From assembly GCA_028293765.1 (NCBI GenBank), contig JAQGOG010000114.1:1-37775 (forward strand): a stretch of DNA of 37,775 nt. Reading direction: 5' to 3'. A model generated the notes under the pieces. The model was not told where the DNA came from and made no database searches. It was given only the letters and a program-made list of their open reading frames with translations. Within the stretch, counting starts at the first letter, position 1; each line of letters starts with the position of its first letter. The DNA is from Gammaproteobacteria bacterium (GTDB lineage Bacteria; Pseudomonadota; Gammaproteobacteria; Steroidobacterales; Steroidobacteraceae). The position numbers and the translations under genes were made by a program. Positions 17,677 through 25,292 of this stretch are shown in pieces.

Positions 17677-18294
17677 TCAGGGTGAAAGCTGCGATAAATA
17701 GGCGGCCGCCGCCTCGATTTGTCCTTCATCCAGCGTCGCTGCGACGGCGGTCATCGTGCCGGGTTGCGGGGGCTTTGCCTGCGCGCGCGCCTGGAATTCG
17801 TGTAGCCGATCGATGACGAAGCGCGCGGGCTCACTCGCGATGCGCGGAAAGCGTGCACCGTTCCCGTTGCCTCCCGCGGCGTGGCAGCTGAAACAGGGCG
17901 CCGCGTTGCTGGAACCACTCTCGGCGAGCTGCTTTCCCGCGAGCACGAGTCGAGGCGACGCGGGAGCCCCCGCGCCAGGTGGCGCCTTCTGAGTCGAATA
18001 GAAGTCAGCGAGTTGGCGCATCTGCGCGTCGCTGAGAGTTCGTGCGATCGGCTGCATGATCGCACTGGCCCGCGTCCCCGCCTTGAACATGGAGAGCGCA
18101 TGGCTCATGTAGTCGGCATTCTGTCCGGCGAGGCGCGGCACGCCGGCCTGGGCGCCCTCACCATGCGCTCCGTGGCACGCTGCGCATGTGGAAGCGCCGT
18201 CTGGGACTGTGGCGTCGGCCAAAGCAGCAGTCGCATGCGACGCAAGTAACACACTGGCAGTTAGCAGCCAGCCGCAGGTGACGCTCCGCTTCAT
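17677..18294 (-). CDS. Dihaem cytochrome c4-type protein
   Basis: The 205-residue periplasmic protein has a signal peptide to about residue 26 and two cytochrome c domains. The haem sites are CAACH at 37-41 and CFSCH at 134-138. Met ligands are likely in the SAIMQPIA and GTMTAVA segments, which sit where c4 proteins have theirs. Such cytochromes shuttle electrons in the periplasm, for example to terminal oxidases or from dehydrogenases. The ATG at 18294 overlaps the stop of the MFS gene (ATGA), so translation is probably coupled and the frame open upstream of it is the transporter's shadow. It may accept electrons from the PQQ enzyme elsewhere in the window, but nothing in the sequence proves this. 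Confidence 0.9.
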   Translation of the reverse strand: MKRSVTCGWLLTASVLLASHATAALADATVPDGASTCAACHGAHGEGAQAGVPRLAGQNADYMSHALSMFKAGTRASAIMQPIARTLSDAQMRQLADFYSTQKAPPGAGAPASPRLVLAGKQLAESGSSNAAPCFSCHAAGGNGNGARFPRIASEPARFVIDRLHEFQARAQAKPPQPGTMTAVAATLDEGQIEAAAAYLSQLSP

Positions 18295-19559
18295 TGACGT
18301 TCCGCGCGCAACAGCCGCGGTTGCCGCGTCGAAGCGGCGGTCTGCGCCGTTCTCCCCTCCTGCGCCACCGACACGGCGAATATGAGCAAGCCGGCGACAG
18401 CAAGCAGCGCCCCTACCCATCCCGTGGAGGCCCATCCCAAGCCGCCTGCGATCGCGAGCCCGCCCAGCCATGCGCCCGTGGCGTTGGCGATGTTGAACGC
18501 GGAGTGATTCAACGCCGCTGCAAGTGTCTGTGCATCCTCTGCGACATCCATGAGCCGGGCCTGCAGCGCCGGCACGATAGCAACGCCTGTGCCGACCAGC
18601 AGCACGGCAATCGTGACCCACCAGGCATAGGGCGCAACGACGCTGAACAAACTCAGCACTACCACGTTCCAGATCAACACTCCGCCGATCGTGCGCATGA
18701 GTGCCCGGTCCGCAAGCTTCGCCCCAATCAGATTACCCAGGATCATGCCCACGCCGAACACGGCGAGCACCCAGGGAACGTACCGGGTCTGCACGTTGGC
18801 AACCTGTGTGAGCGTCGGAGTGATATAGCTGAAGACGCAGAACATCCCACCGAAGCCCACCGATCCGACCCCGAGGGTCAGCCAGACCTGCTTGTGCCTG
18901 AATGCGCCCAGCTCACGCATCGGACTTGCGCCTTCAACAGGCGCCGCTCGCGGCACGAAAAGGGCGAGCAACGCACAAGTCAGAACACCGATGCAGCCAA
19001 CCAGCACGAAAGCCGCGCGCCAGCCATGCGCCTGTCCTATCCAGGTCGCCAGCGGCACCCCGGCCAGCGTTGCGCCCGTTAAGCCCAGCATCATTCGACC
19101 GATTGCCTGTGCTCTCTTGTCAGGGGGTGCAAGTGAGGCGGCGACGAGCGAGGCCACGCCGAAATATGCGCCGTGAGGCAGCCCAGCGGCGAACCGAATG
19201 GCGATGACGGAAGCGTAACCAGGCGCCAGAGCGCTAGCGAAGTTGCCAGCCGCAAAGAAGGCCATCAGCGCCAGCAGTAGCTGATGACGAGGCCAACGCG
19301 CGGCGATCACGGTGATAAGAGGCGCACCGAGCACGACACCGAGGGCGTACGCGCTGATGACATGCCCCGCCATCGGAATCGACACATGGAACCCTCGAGC
19401 AATGTCCGGCAGCAATCCCATACTGACGAATTCACCGGTGCCGATGCCAAAACCACCGATGGCCAGAGCCAGCTGCGCCCACCCAGTACTTCTGGCAGGA
19501 GTCGATGAAGAATGCGCGGGTGAAGTGCCCTTGTGGGGCTGGTCAGACACTGTCGTCAC
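18291..19559 (-). CDS. MFS transporter, AraJ/YdhP-like drug or sugar efflux family
   Basis: This 422-residue major facilitator has about twelve membrane helices. The first helix and loop match the AraJ/YdhP group of DHA1 exporters (GTGEFVSMGLLPDIARGF). The family motif between helices 2 and 3 appears as GVVLGAPLITVIAARWPR, and RFAAGLPHGAYFGVASLVAA is typical of helix 4-5. It has a hydrophilic, Ser/Thr-rich N-terminal tail of about 25 residues. The start is a GTG at 19559; a second GTG three codons on is possible, and neither has a clear ribosome binding site. It overlaps the cytochrome c4 start by four bases. The pairing of an efflux carrier with a cytochrome is unusual, and the substrate is unknown. 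Confidence 0.88.
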   Translation of the reverse strand: MTTVSDQPHKGTSPAHSSSTPARSTGWAQLALAIGGFGIGTGEFVSMGLLPDIARGFHVSIPMAGHVISAYALGVVLGAPLITVIAARWPRHQLLLALMAFFAAGNFASALAPGYASVIAIRFAAGLPHGAYFGVASLVAASLAPPDKRAQAIGRMMLGLTGATLAGVPLATWIGQAHGWRAAFVLVGCIGVLTCALLALFVPRAAPVEGASPMRELGAFRHKQVWLTLGVGSVGFGGMFCVFSYITPTLTQVANVQTRYVPWVLAVFGVGMILGNLIGAKLADRALMRTIGGVLIWNVVVLSLFSVVAPYAWWVTIAVLLVGTGVAIVPALQARLMDVAEDAQTLAAALNHSAFNIANATGAWLGGLAIAGGLGWASTGWVGALLAVAGLLIFAVSVAQEGRTAQTAASTRQPRLLRAERQ

Positions 19560-20002
19560 GAATGAAATAGCGCAGTCGCGCGCCTCGATAATCGCGGGAG
19601 GCGCAGATTGCGTCGTGGGGGTTGCGGACGGATGTCCTCGGCCCGCGCCGGTGTTTCAACTGAAATAAATGTTGAAGACCCCTGCACCGCTTCAGTCTGG
19701 CGACCACCAGCATACGGGGCGGGCAGCCGGCCGGCCGATGCGTCCTGCGCCTCAAAGCCGGACACGCGAGCGTCTTTCGGGGGGCCGCGACGCAAGCCCC
19801 AAGCACACTATAGTGACCGACCTGCCAGCACCTTTCTACGAACATGCCAGACGGCCATGAGCTTCGCGGGCTTTCACGCGTCGCGTGAAATCTCCTCGTT
19901 TGACCCTTCCGGAGCAACCCCATAGGTTGGCTGCGACTTCTCGATCCGTGAGTTGGTTACCCCTCGAAGGCGCGTGCGAGTGCTCGTTGCCAGGAGTTAG
20001 CT
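19560..20002. other. Divergent intergenic region, no gene seen
   Basis: About 440 bases separate the minus-strand MFS gene and the plus-strand TPR-like gene. Open frames here (for example 19543-19923 minus and 19608-19925 plus) mirror each other and have no motifs. A 10-base palindrome CACTATAGTG lies at 19806-19815, and a GGTTACC block resembling half of the ECF element lies at 19955-19961 without a matching downstream block. No clear promoter pair or RNA gene was found. Confidence 0.5.
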
Positions 20003-20572
20003 ATGAATTCTGTGTTCCATCGCCATTCCGCGCCAATGGCCGCGCTGCTGCTCGCCGGCGTCGCCGCGAGCCTGCCGGCAGTGACTCGAGCACAACCGGA
20101 CAGCCCCTTCCTTCTGACCGCTTACGTCGATGCGGTCGGCGGCGAGCGCCTCGTTGCCGGGCAATATGACACCGCGCTCGTTCAGATTCGCAGCGCAACG
20201 CAAACTGACGTGAGTGCGGATGTCGTCAACAAAACCAATGCCTGCGTCGCGCTCGCGGAGCTCAAACAGCTGGCCCAGGCCCGACAAGCCTGCGACGACG
20301 CCGTCACCGCCGCAAGTCGCGACAGGCTGCATTCGTCCGGCGTCGTGTCGAAGAGCCGCCTCGATGAAAATGAATCCGTTGCCATCGCGTATACGAATCG
20401 GGCGGTCGTTCATTCGCTTGCGAAGGAAGCGGTGAGCTCGGCCGAAGACCTCGCGGAAGCATACTCTTTGGCGCCGGCAGCGGAATTCGTCGCCCGCAAC
20501 ATTGCAGCGTTCAGGACTAACCGCAATGTCGCCGCGGGACTCGAAGTTGTGTCACGGCGAGTCGCCGACTGA
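20003..20572 (+). CDS. Small exported TPR-like protein of unknown function
   Basis: The protein has 189 residues with a signal peptide to about residue 30 (MAALLLAGVAASLPAVTRA). The mature part is helical and repeats the tetratricopeptide style: GGERLVAGQYDTALVQI (about 47), then KTNACVALAELKQLAQARQACDDAV (about 76-100, two segments), and AIAYTNRAVVHSLAKEAVSSAEDLAEAYSLAP (about 127-158, in parts). The ATG at 20003 follows AGGAG at good spacing. The gene stands alone, divergent from the MFS gene and convergent with the next. It may be a periplasmic scaffold, but no partner can be named. Confidence 0.72.
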   Translation: MNSVFHRHSAPMAALLLAGVAASLPAVTRAQPDSPFLLTAYVDAVGGERLVAGQYDTALVQIRSATQTDVSADVVNKTNACVALAELKQLAQARQACDDAVTAASRDRLHSSGVVSKSRLDENESVAIAYTNRAVVHSLAKEAVSSAEDLAEAYSLAPAAEFVARNIAAFRTNRNVAAGLEVVSRRVAD

Positions 20573-20604
20573 GCGCCACGCAGATCGGATCTGCCAGGAC
20601 TGCC

Positions 20605-20730
20605 TCACTCGGCCGCCGGCGGCCCTTTGAGCGGCGCGCCCGCCCCCGGCACGTCGGCGGCCGCCGCCGGCCGCGGCAGTTCGCCGCACAGGCTGGCAGC
20701 CAGGGTAGAGGCAATCAGGACCTTCTTCGT
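20605..20730 (-). pseudogene. Hidden 41-codon secreted-peptide frame with ACG at the start position
   Basis: On the minus strand a short frame begins TKKVLIASTLAASLCGE and ends GAPLKGPPAAE before TGA at 20605. A GGAGA ribosome binding site lies six bases before the first codon, exactly where an ATG would be expected, but the codon is ACG (20728-20730). The two lysines and hydrophobic run look like a signal peptide with an Ala-rich cleavage region (PAAAAD). There is no other start codon nearby. Either a single base change killed a small secreted-protein gene, or ACG is used poorly as a start, or the match is chance. It lies 143 bases after the DUF8021-like gene on the same strand. Confidence 0.35.
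20611..20666. repeat. GC-rich palindromes between convergent genes
   Basis: GGCCGCCGGCGGCC (20611-20624) is a perfect 14-base palindrome, and CGGCGGCCGCCG (20655-20666) is a perfect 12-base palindrome. The two can also pair with each other. They lie between the converging TPR-like and DUF8021-like genes, so they could help end transcription on both strands, though no T-run follows. They also fall inside the short minus frame described above, where they would be proline and alanine codons. Confidence 0.4.
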
Positions 20731-20873
20731 AGTGATTCTCCGGTAGACCTGTACCTGAGGACGTCGGGGAGCGCGTCATCCCGACATCGCTCCGCCGAGG
20801 AATGGTGAACTGCGACAGGGCCAGCTGCTGTATCCGGCCTGCGACCCCGCTGCGGGCGTCCTTCACCAGCGAC

Positions 20874-21875
20874 TCACTCCACGTTCTTCCAGACTGACGG
20901 CATGTGATAAGGGACGTTGATGTAGACGACTTCGACTCTGAAGATCCGGCCACTCCTGATCTTGAACAGCTCCAGCATGCACAGCGTCGAGGGCGTCTTG
21001 AAGCCGGAGACCGCGGGGGTTCCATCGGCCAGCTTGAAGTCGGTCAGCACGGCATTGTGGTCCAGGAATGAGCGCGTCAGCACGAGCTGTCGCTCCTCGT
21101 CGACCAACATGAAATCGCGATCGCGCACGGCGCTGTCGAATCGATAGGCACCCTTCTTGAACTGCTCGCCGCACGGAATTTTCGCGGCGGGATAACTCGC
21201 GTTCGGATCGCCGGCGCTGACGTTGCCATTCTCCATGCGCGAGCATTGCTCGTCGAACGGCGCGAACAGTTGCCCATCGTTCTGCTGCAACGTGCTGAAG
21301 TAGCCGTTGGCAATGTCGATCAGCCGGGGCCGCGAGACTCGCTCACCTGCCGGCACGGCCTGCGTCATCGCGGGAAAGTGCTGCAATTCCTTCGGACCCT
21401 GCGTTGCAAATGGCGAGGGGCTGGCGCCGGGGGGCAGCGGTGGAATCCTGTTGACGAGCGTCTCGATCTCGGCAATTTTCCGGTCCTCGATCTTCAGCCG
21501 CACCCCGATGTACCCTGGCACGCCGTGCTCGTCGACCACACCGAAGAAGCCGACCTGCCCGGCTTCGGGGTCCGCAAACAGCAGCTCGGTCGATGGCGCG
21601 CCCTTGCCGGTGATCGTGCCCCAAAGGCCATCGCCCGGCAGCAGCGAAACGTTGTTCTCGCTGAACTTGACGTGCTCGGCCAGGGGCGCGCGCGACGGGT
21701 CCCGCAGCAGCACGGCGCTGAGATACTTCTGCGCAATGCCTTCCAGGCACGCGCGGGCGCAGTTGCCGCCCTGACGCGCGCTGCTTTCAGCAGCAGCGGC
21801 CGACCCGCCTCGGGGGCTCAACGTGAGGGCAAGCAAGAGCCCTCCTACGATACTGACTGCCGGATTCACTTTCAC
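20874..21875 (-). CDS. Exported NTF2/DUF8021-like protein of unknown function
   Basis: The 333-residue protein has a signal peptide to about residue 30 (GGLLLALTLSPRGGSAAAAE). The mature part starts with a Cys pair and the helix NCARACLEGIAQKYLSAVLLRDPSRAPLA (about 37-66). FSENNVSLLPGDGLWGTITG and VGFFGVVDEHGVPGYIGVRLK follow. This order is like DUF8021 proteins, which have an NTF2/SnoaL-like fold and occur in bacteria and fungi; I assign it from memory of the pattern. A second half (RLIDIANGYFSTLQQNDG at about 185, and C-terminal KIRSGRIFRVEVVYINVPY) looks like another NTF2-type module. Start 21875 has GGAG four bases upstream. No catalytic residues are assigned. It is divergent from the quinohaemoprotein remnant. 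Confidence 0.7.
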   Translation of the reverse strand: MKVNPAVSIVGGLLLALTLSPRGGSAAAAESSARQGGNCARACLEGIAQKYLSAVLLRDPSRAPLAEHVKFSENNVSLLPGDGLWGTITGKGAPSTELLFADPEAGQVGFFGVVDEHGVPGYIGVRLKIEDRKIAEIETLVNRIPPLPPGASPSPFATQGPKELQHFPAMTQAVPAGERVSRPRLIDIANGYFSTLQQNDGQLFAPFDEQCSRMENGNVSAGDPNASYPAAKIPCGEQFKKGAYRFDSAVRDRDFMLVDEERQLVLTRSFLDHNAVLTDFKLADGTPAVSGFKTPSTLCMLELFKIRSGRIFRVEVVYINVPYHMPSVWKNVE

Positions 21876-22111
21876 ATCACGCTCCAGGTGCCGTTAAGGC
21901 GAACTTCGTATTATTTCACGGCGAGCGATCCGCTCCGGACGAGATAGCGGCTTTTGACTGGCAATGGACGCTTCCGACCTCCTGGCGGACGAGTGACGGC
22001 GGGACAGCGCTCATCGCCGCGGTTCACCTGTCGGAAGATAGATCACCTCAGCGGAAAAGTCCGAGCCTCCTGTGCGATAACAGTCGCCGTGTCTTCCGGA
22101 GGGTCTGCGGG

Positions 22112-22644
22112 ATGTTGCGTGTGCGGCTATGTAAATTTCTGGTAGGACCGCTTGCCCTGGTGGTGGGAAGTTCGTCAATAGGAACGCATGCGCAGGAGGT
22201 GGCACACGCAGGGCTTGGCGAAGCGACGTTTCAGCGAATCTGCGCGGCAGGCCATGCGAGTCTTCTCGACGGCGCCAGCCCGCCGCCCGCCGGCGGCTCG
22301 AATCAGCCAGCCGCGCGAGCGCTGCCTCGCGAGATGCTCCGCCAATCGTCCGCCGAAGCGGTATTGGCCGCTCTCACCATGGGCAAGATGCAAGCGCAAG
22401 GGGCGGCGCTCAGCGAACCGGAGCGTCGCGCGGTCGCAGAGTACGCATCGGGTAATCCTTTCGGCGCGGCCACCTGTGGGGTTGCGGCTACCGCGAGGCC
22501 CGCTCGGTGCCCGGCTCCTGCCGCGGCGGCGGCATGGACCGCGACGGCCCGATCGTTGCGGATGGAATGCTTTACGTGAACTGCGGCTACGGCGGCTTCG
22601 TCGCGCATCCGGGGAACGTCCTGCTGGCGTTCCGGCTGCAATAA
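22112..22644 (+). pseudogene. Remnant of a polyvinyl-alcohol-dehydrogenase-type quinohaemoprotein
   Basis: The first part (from ATG 22112, GGAGG nine bases upstream) encodes a signal peptide. Then comes a cytochrome c domain start GEATFQRICAAGHAS, a promoter-proximal relative of PQQ enzymes with an N-terminal haem. The haem motif CxxCH is damaged: codon 47 is GGC, giving CAAGH. The domain runs to about residue 115 (AEYASGNPFG). The frame then shifts: in another frame from about 22507 to TAA at 22642-22644 the sequence reads GGMDRDGPIVADGMLYVNCG and GNVLLAFRLQ, the typical last propeller blade of these enzymes. Roughly the whole middle, over 1 kb by family length, is missing. I infer an internal deletion plus decay. 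The frame beginning at 22112 still runs to 22579 as an apparent 155-codon gene. Confidence 0.75.
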
Positions 22645-22670
22645 ACCAACACTCTACAGGTTATGAACTG

Positions 22671-23273
22671 ATGGACAGACGCACTTTCATCGGGACCGCT
22701 GCGACGGCTGGAGCCGCCGCAGTGTTGCCCGCTTTTCCGGCTTCTGCGGGACACGCACACGAAGCGGCGGTTACGGCGCCGACGACGTTCTATAGTGGCC
22801 CCGATCCTGAGACACCACGGATCGGCTTGCGCTGGGCGTTCTCGGCGACGGTGTTCTTCGCCGACCGGATCATGATCGGCTCCCCTGCTCCGCGCGGTTA
22901 TACCTCCGTGGCCGGTGGGGAAATCTGGGGGCCCAGGCTGCAAGGCCGCGTACTGCCCGCAAGCGGTGCTGACTACTACCGGGGATCATTCAACACGTAC
23001 TACATGTTCCAGGCGTCCGACGACGCGCTCATCTTCATTCACAATCGCGGCACTATGCGGCGCTTCCAGGCGCCGCCTGAAGCGGGTCGTCCTCTCACAC
23101 CCCAGACAACAGCAGACCCGAGCACTCCCGGCTGGATGCGCTTCCGCGCCACGCCGGTGTTTACGGCACCCATCGGGCCACATGACTGGATGAACCGGAC
23201 GGTATTCGTCGCCAATTCGCAGCGGCAGGAACATCCCGATCACACCGTGTTCACCTATTACGAAGTGCTCTGA
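22671..23273 (+). CDS. DUF3237 family protein with Tat signal
   Basis: The 200-residue protein begins MDRRTFIGTAATAGAAAVLP, a twin-arginine signal (RRTFIG) ending at about residue 27 (ASAGHAHE). The mature part resembles the DUF3237 beta-barrel family: LRWAFSATVFFADRI, GGEIWGPRLQGRVLPASGADYY (in two parts), the Arg/Gly-rich HNRGTMRR, FRATPVFTAPIGPHDWMNRTVFVA (in parts) and the final TVFTYYEVL. The ATG at 22671 is 26 bases after the end of the quinohaemoprotein remnant; the ribosome binding site is weak, so it may once have been coupled to that gene. A second DUF3237 gene follows 18 bases later. The family's biochemical role is unknown. Confidence 0.82.
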   Translation: MDRRTFIGTAATAGAAAVLPAFPASAGHAHEAAVTAPTTFYSGPDPETPRIGLRWAFSATVFFADRIMIGSPAPRGYTSVAGGEIWGPRLQGRVLPASGADYYRGSFNTYYMFQASDDALIFIHNRGTMRRFQAPPEAGRPLTPQTTADPSTPGWMRFRATPVFTAPIGPHDWMNRTVFVANSQRQEHPDHTVFTYYEVL

Positions 23274-23291
23274 GGCTGCAGGACAACAATC

Positions 23292-23747
23292 ATGCGCGAG
23301 TTCGCGATTCCCGAAACCCACTCCAAGGTCATGGGCGAGGTCAAACTCGACTATGCGTTTCAACTGCACGCACTTTACGACCCACCCCGGGTGTCACACA
23401 CGCCAAAAGGAGACTTCCGCTATCAGGACATCGCCAGCGGCGAGGTGCGCGGCGAGCGGCTGAATGCCTCGGTCTATCCCGACAGTGGCGGCCAGTACGA
23501 CACCGTGCGTGCCGATCGTACCCGGGACGTGGATGCACACTTCATTCTCAAGGCGGACAACGGCGAATGGATCTACGTGGAACACGTCGGTTACCGCCGC
23601 CCGGACGGGTACTACCGCGCAATCGCCTACGTGGATGCGGACACCAAGGGCGCGTACGACTGGCTGAATAACACTACGTTCGTCGTTACGGCGACGGAGT
23701 CACCGGATCAGCGCTCGGTCATCTTCTATTACTACATCGCGAACTGA
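23292..23747 (+). CDS. DUF3237 family protein, cytoplasmic paralogue
   Basis: The 151-residue protein is a compact DUF3237 member with no signal peptide. It contains DYAFQLHALYDPPRVSHTPK, then GEVRGERLNASVYPDSGGQYD (in parts), DAHFILKADNGEWIYVEHVGYR (in parts) and AYDWLNNTTFVVTA, and ends SVIFYYYIAN. These blocks align by eye with those of the preceding gene, so the two are paralogues in tandem. The start at 23292 has AGGA about ten bases upstream. The gene converges with the aldehyde dehydrogenase gene, with only nine bases between stops. Why one copy is exported and the other not is unclear; they may act on the same compound on two sides of the membrane. Confidence 0.82.
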   Translation: MREFAIPETHSKVMGEVKLDYAFQLHALYDPPRVSHTPKGDFRYQDIASGEVRGERLNASVYPDSGGQYDTVRADRTRDVDAHFILKADNGEWIYVEHVGYRRPDGYYRAIAYVDADTKGAYDWLNNTTFVVTATESPDQRSVIFYYYIAN

Positions 23748-23756
23748 TCCCCAGTC

Positions 23757-25256
23757 TCAAAGACCGATCGACACGGTCTTGATCTCGGTGTAAGCCTCGA
23801 CGCCTTCGCGACCGCCCTCGCGACCGAGGCCCGATTGCTTGTAGCCGCCGAACGGCATCGGCTGCTCACGGGAGCCGCCGTTCACGGTGATGGTGCCCGC
23901 CTGGATGCGGCGAGCCAAGCCATGCGCCATGGACAGATCGCGCGTCCAGATATTCGCGGCGAGCCCATAGACGGTATCGTTCGCCAGCGCCGCCAGCCGA
24001 TCCAGTTCATCGGTGTCGCTGAACGACATCGCGCAGAGCACGGGACCGAAGATCTCGTCCTGAAAGACGCTCATATCCGGGCGCACGTTGGCGAGCAACG
24101 TAGGCTCCACGAAGTAGCCGTCGCGCTCGATGCGAGAGCCACCCGTCACGATCTCGGCCCCCTGACTCCTACCGGCGCCGATGTAGCTCATGACCCGATC
24201 AACCTGCTTCTGCGAGATGATCGGACCCATTTCAGTATCCGCGGCTACGCCCGGCCCGACCTTGAGCTTCCGCGCGCGATCCGCGAACCCCTGCACGACG
24301 CGCTCGAAGACTTTCCGGTGCGCAAACAGACGCGTCCCCGCCGCACAGAACTGGCCGGTCTTGAAGAAGATCGTCTGTGTGGTGGCCGCGGTGGCCGCTT
24401 CGATGTCTGCGTCGGGAAAGATGATGACGGGCGATTTCCCCCCCAGCTCCAGCGTCACGCGCTTCATGTTTGCCGCCGCGCCCATGAGGATGGACTTGCC
24501 TACGCGTGTGGAACCGGTGAAGGAGATCTTGTTGACGTCAGGATGATCGACCAGCGCCTGCCCGGCGGCCGCGCCGAACCCGGTCACGATGTTCACCACG
24601 CCCGGCGGCAATCCGATTTCTTCCAGCAGCTGGCCGAAGCGAAGGGCCGACAGCGGGGCCAGCTCCGCGGGCTTTAGAACCACGGTGCAGCCGGCCGCTA
24701 GAGCGGGCGAAATCTTATTCACCGCCATGAGAAACGGAGCGTTCCACGGGGTGATTGCCCCCACTACACCGACGGGCTCGCGCAGCGAGTACGTGAACGA
24801 GCGCGATTGCGGTGAGGATAGCGAGGTCGAGCCCGTGAGCTTCGTAGTCCAACCGGCGTTATAACGCAGGCTGTCGATAGCCATGGCAATGTCGATATGG
24901 CGCGTCATGCGGACCGGATTGCCGCCATCGAGGCTTTCCAACAGCGCGAGTTCGTCGGCGTGCCGCTCTACCGCGTCGGCCAGTTTCAACATCAACTTAC
25001 CGCGCTCGGCATGGCTCATGCTCGGCCACGGCCCCGTGTGAAACGCCTTGCGCGCCGCCCTCACCGCGAGATCGACGTCGACCGCATCCCCCGCCGCGGC
25101 TTGCGCGATGTCCCGTCCTGTCGACGGATCCAGGACCGCGAAGGTCTGCCCGGACTGCGCGGGCAGCCACTGCCCGCCGATGAAGAGCTGCAGCGGACGC
25201 GCAAGGAAGCCCGCGTGAAGGCTGTCGAGTCCGGGAGTGGCGATGACGGCGTTCAT
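23757..25256 (-). CDS. NAD(P)-dependent aldehyde dehydrogenase
   Basis: This is a cytoplasmic aldehyde dehydrogenase of 499 residues, full family length. The catalytic Cys is C304 in GQFCAAGTR, the general base is E270 in LELGGKS, and Asn172 lies in TPWNAPF. The cofactor-binding Gly motif is FTGSTRVGKS (246-255), and EIFGPVL near 400 is the usual substrate-pocket loop. It converts an aldehyde to the acid using NAD(P)+. It starts 36 bases after the carotenoid oxygenase gene on the same strand, so both are read from one promoter (26959-26986). In that setting its substrate is probably the aldehyde released by the oxygenase, for instance an aromatic aldehyde if the oxygenase cleaves stilbenes. 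The substrate is inferred, not seen. Confidence 0.93.
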   Translation of the reverse strand: MNAVIATPGLDSLHAGFLARPLQLFIGGQWLPAQSGQTFAVLDPSTGRDIAQAAAGDAVDVDLAVRAARKAFHTGPWPSMSHAERGKLMLKLADAVERHADELALLESLDGGNPVRMTRHIDIAMAIDSLRYNAGWTTKLTGSTSLSSPQSRSFTYSLREPVGVVGAITPWNAPFLMAVNKISPALAAGCTVVLKPAELAPLSALRFGQLLEEIGLPPGVVNIVTGFGAAAGQALVDHPDVNKISFTGSTRVGKSILMGAAANMKRVTLELGGKSPVIIFPDADIEAATAATTQTIFFKTGQFCAAGTRLFAHRKVFERVVQGFADRARKLKVGPGVAADTEMGPIISQKQVDRVMSYIGAGRSQGAEIVTGGSRIERDGYFVEPTLLANVRPDMSVFQDEIFGPVLCAMSFSDTDELDRLAALANDTVYGLAANIWTRDLSMAHGLARRIQAGTITVNGGSREQPMPFGGYKQSGLGREGGREGVEAYTEIKTVSIGL

Positions 25257-25292
25257 GGCGTGACTCTTTTCAAATTCGATACGGACATGCGC

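Noticed and set aside
19806..19815. Ten-base palindrome CACTATAGTG as an operator
   Set aside because: Palindromes of this length are expected several times by chance in 37 kb, and it is not placed on a recognisable promoter.
19951..19982. A third GGTTACC block resembling the ECF promoter, upstream of the TPR-like gene
   Set aside because: Fifteen bases on, the plus strand reads CGAGTG and the minus strand AAGTCG, not GCTCTT, so the second block is missing in both directions.
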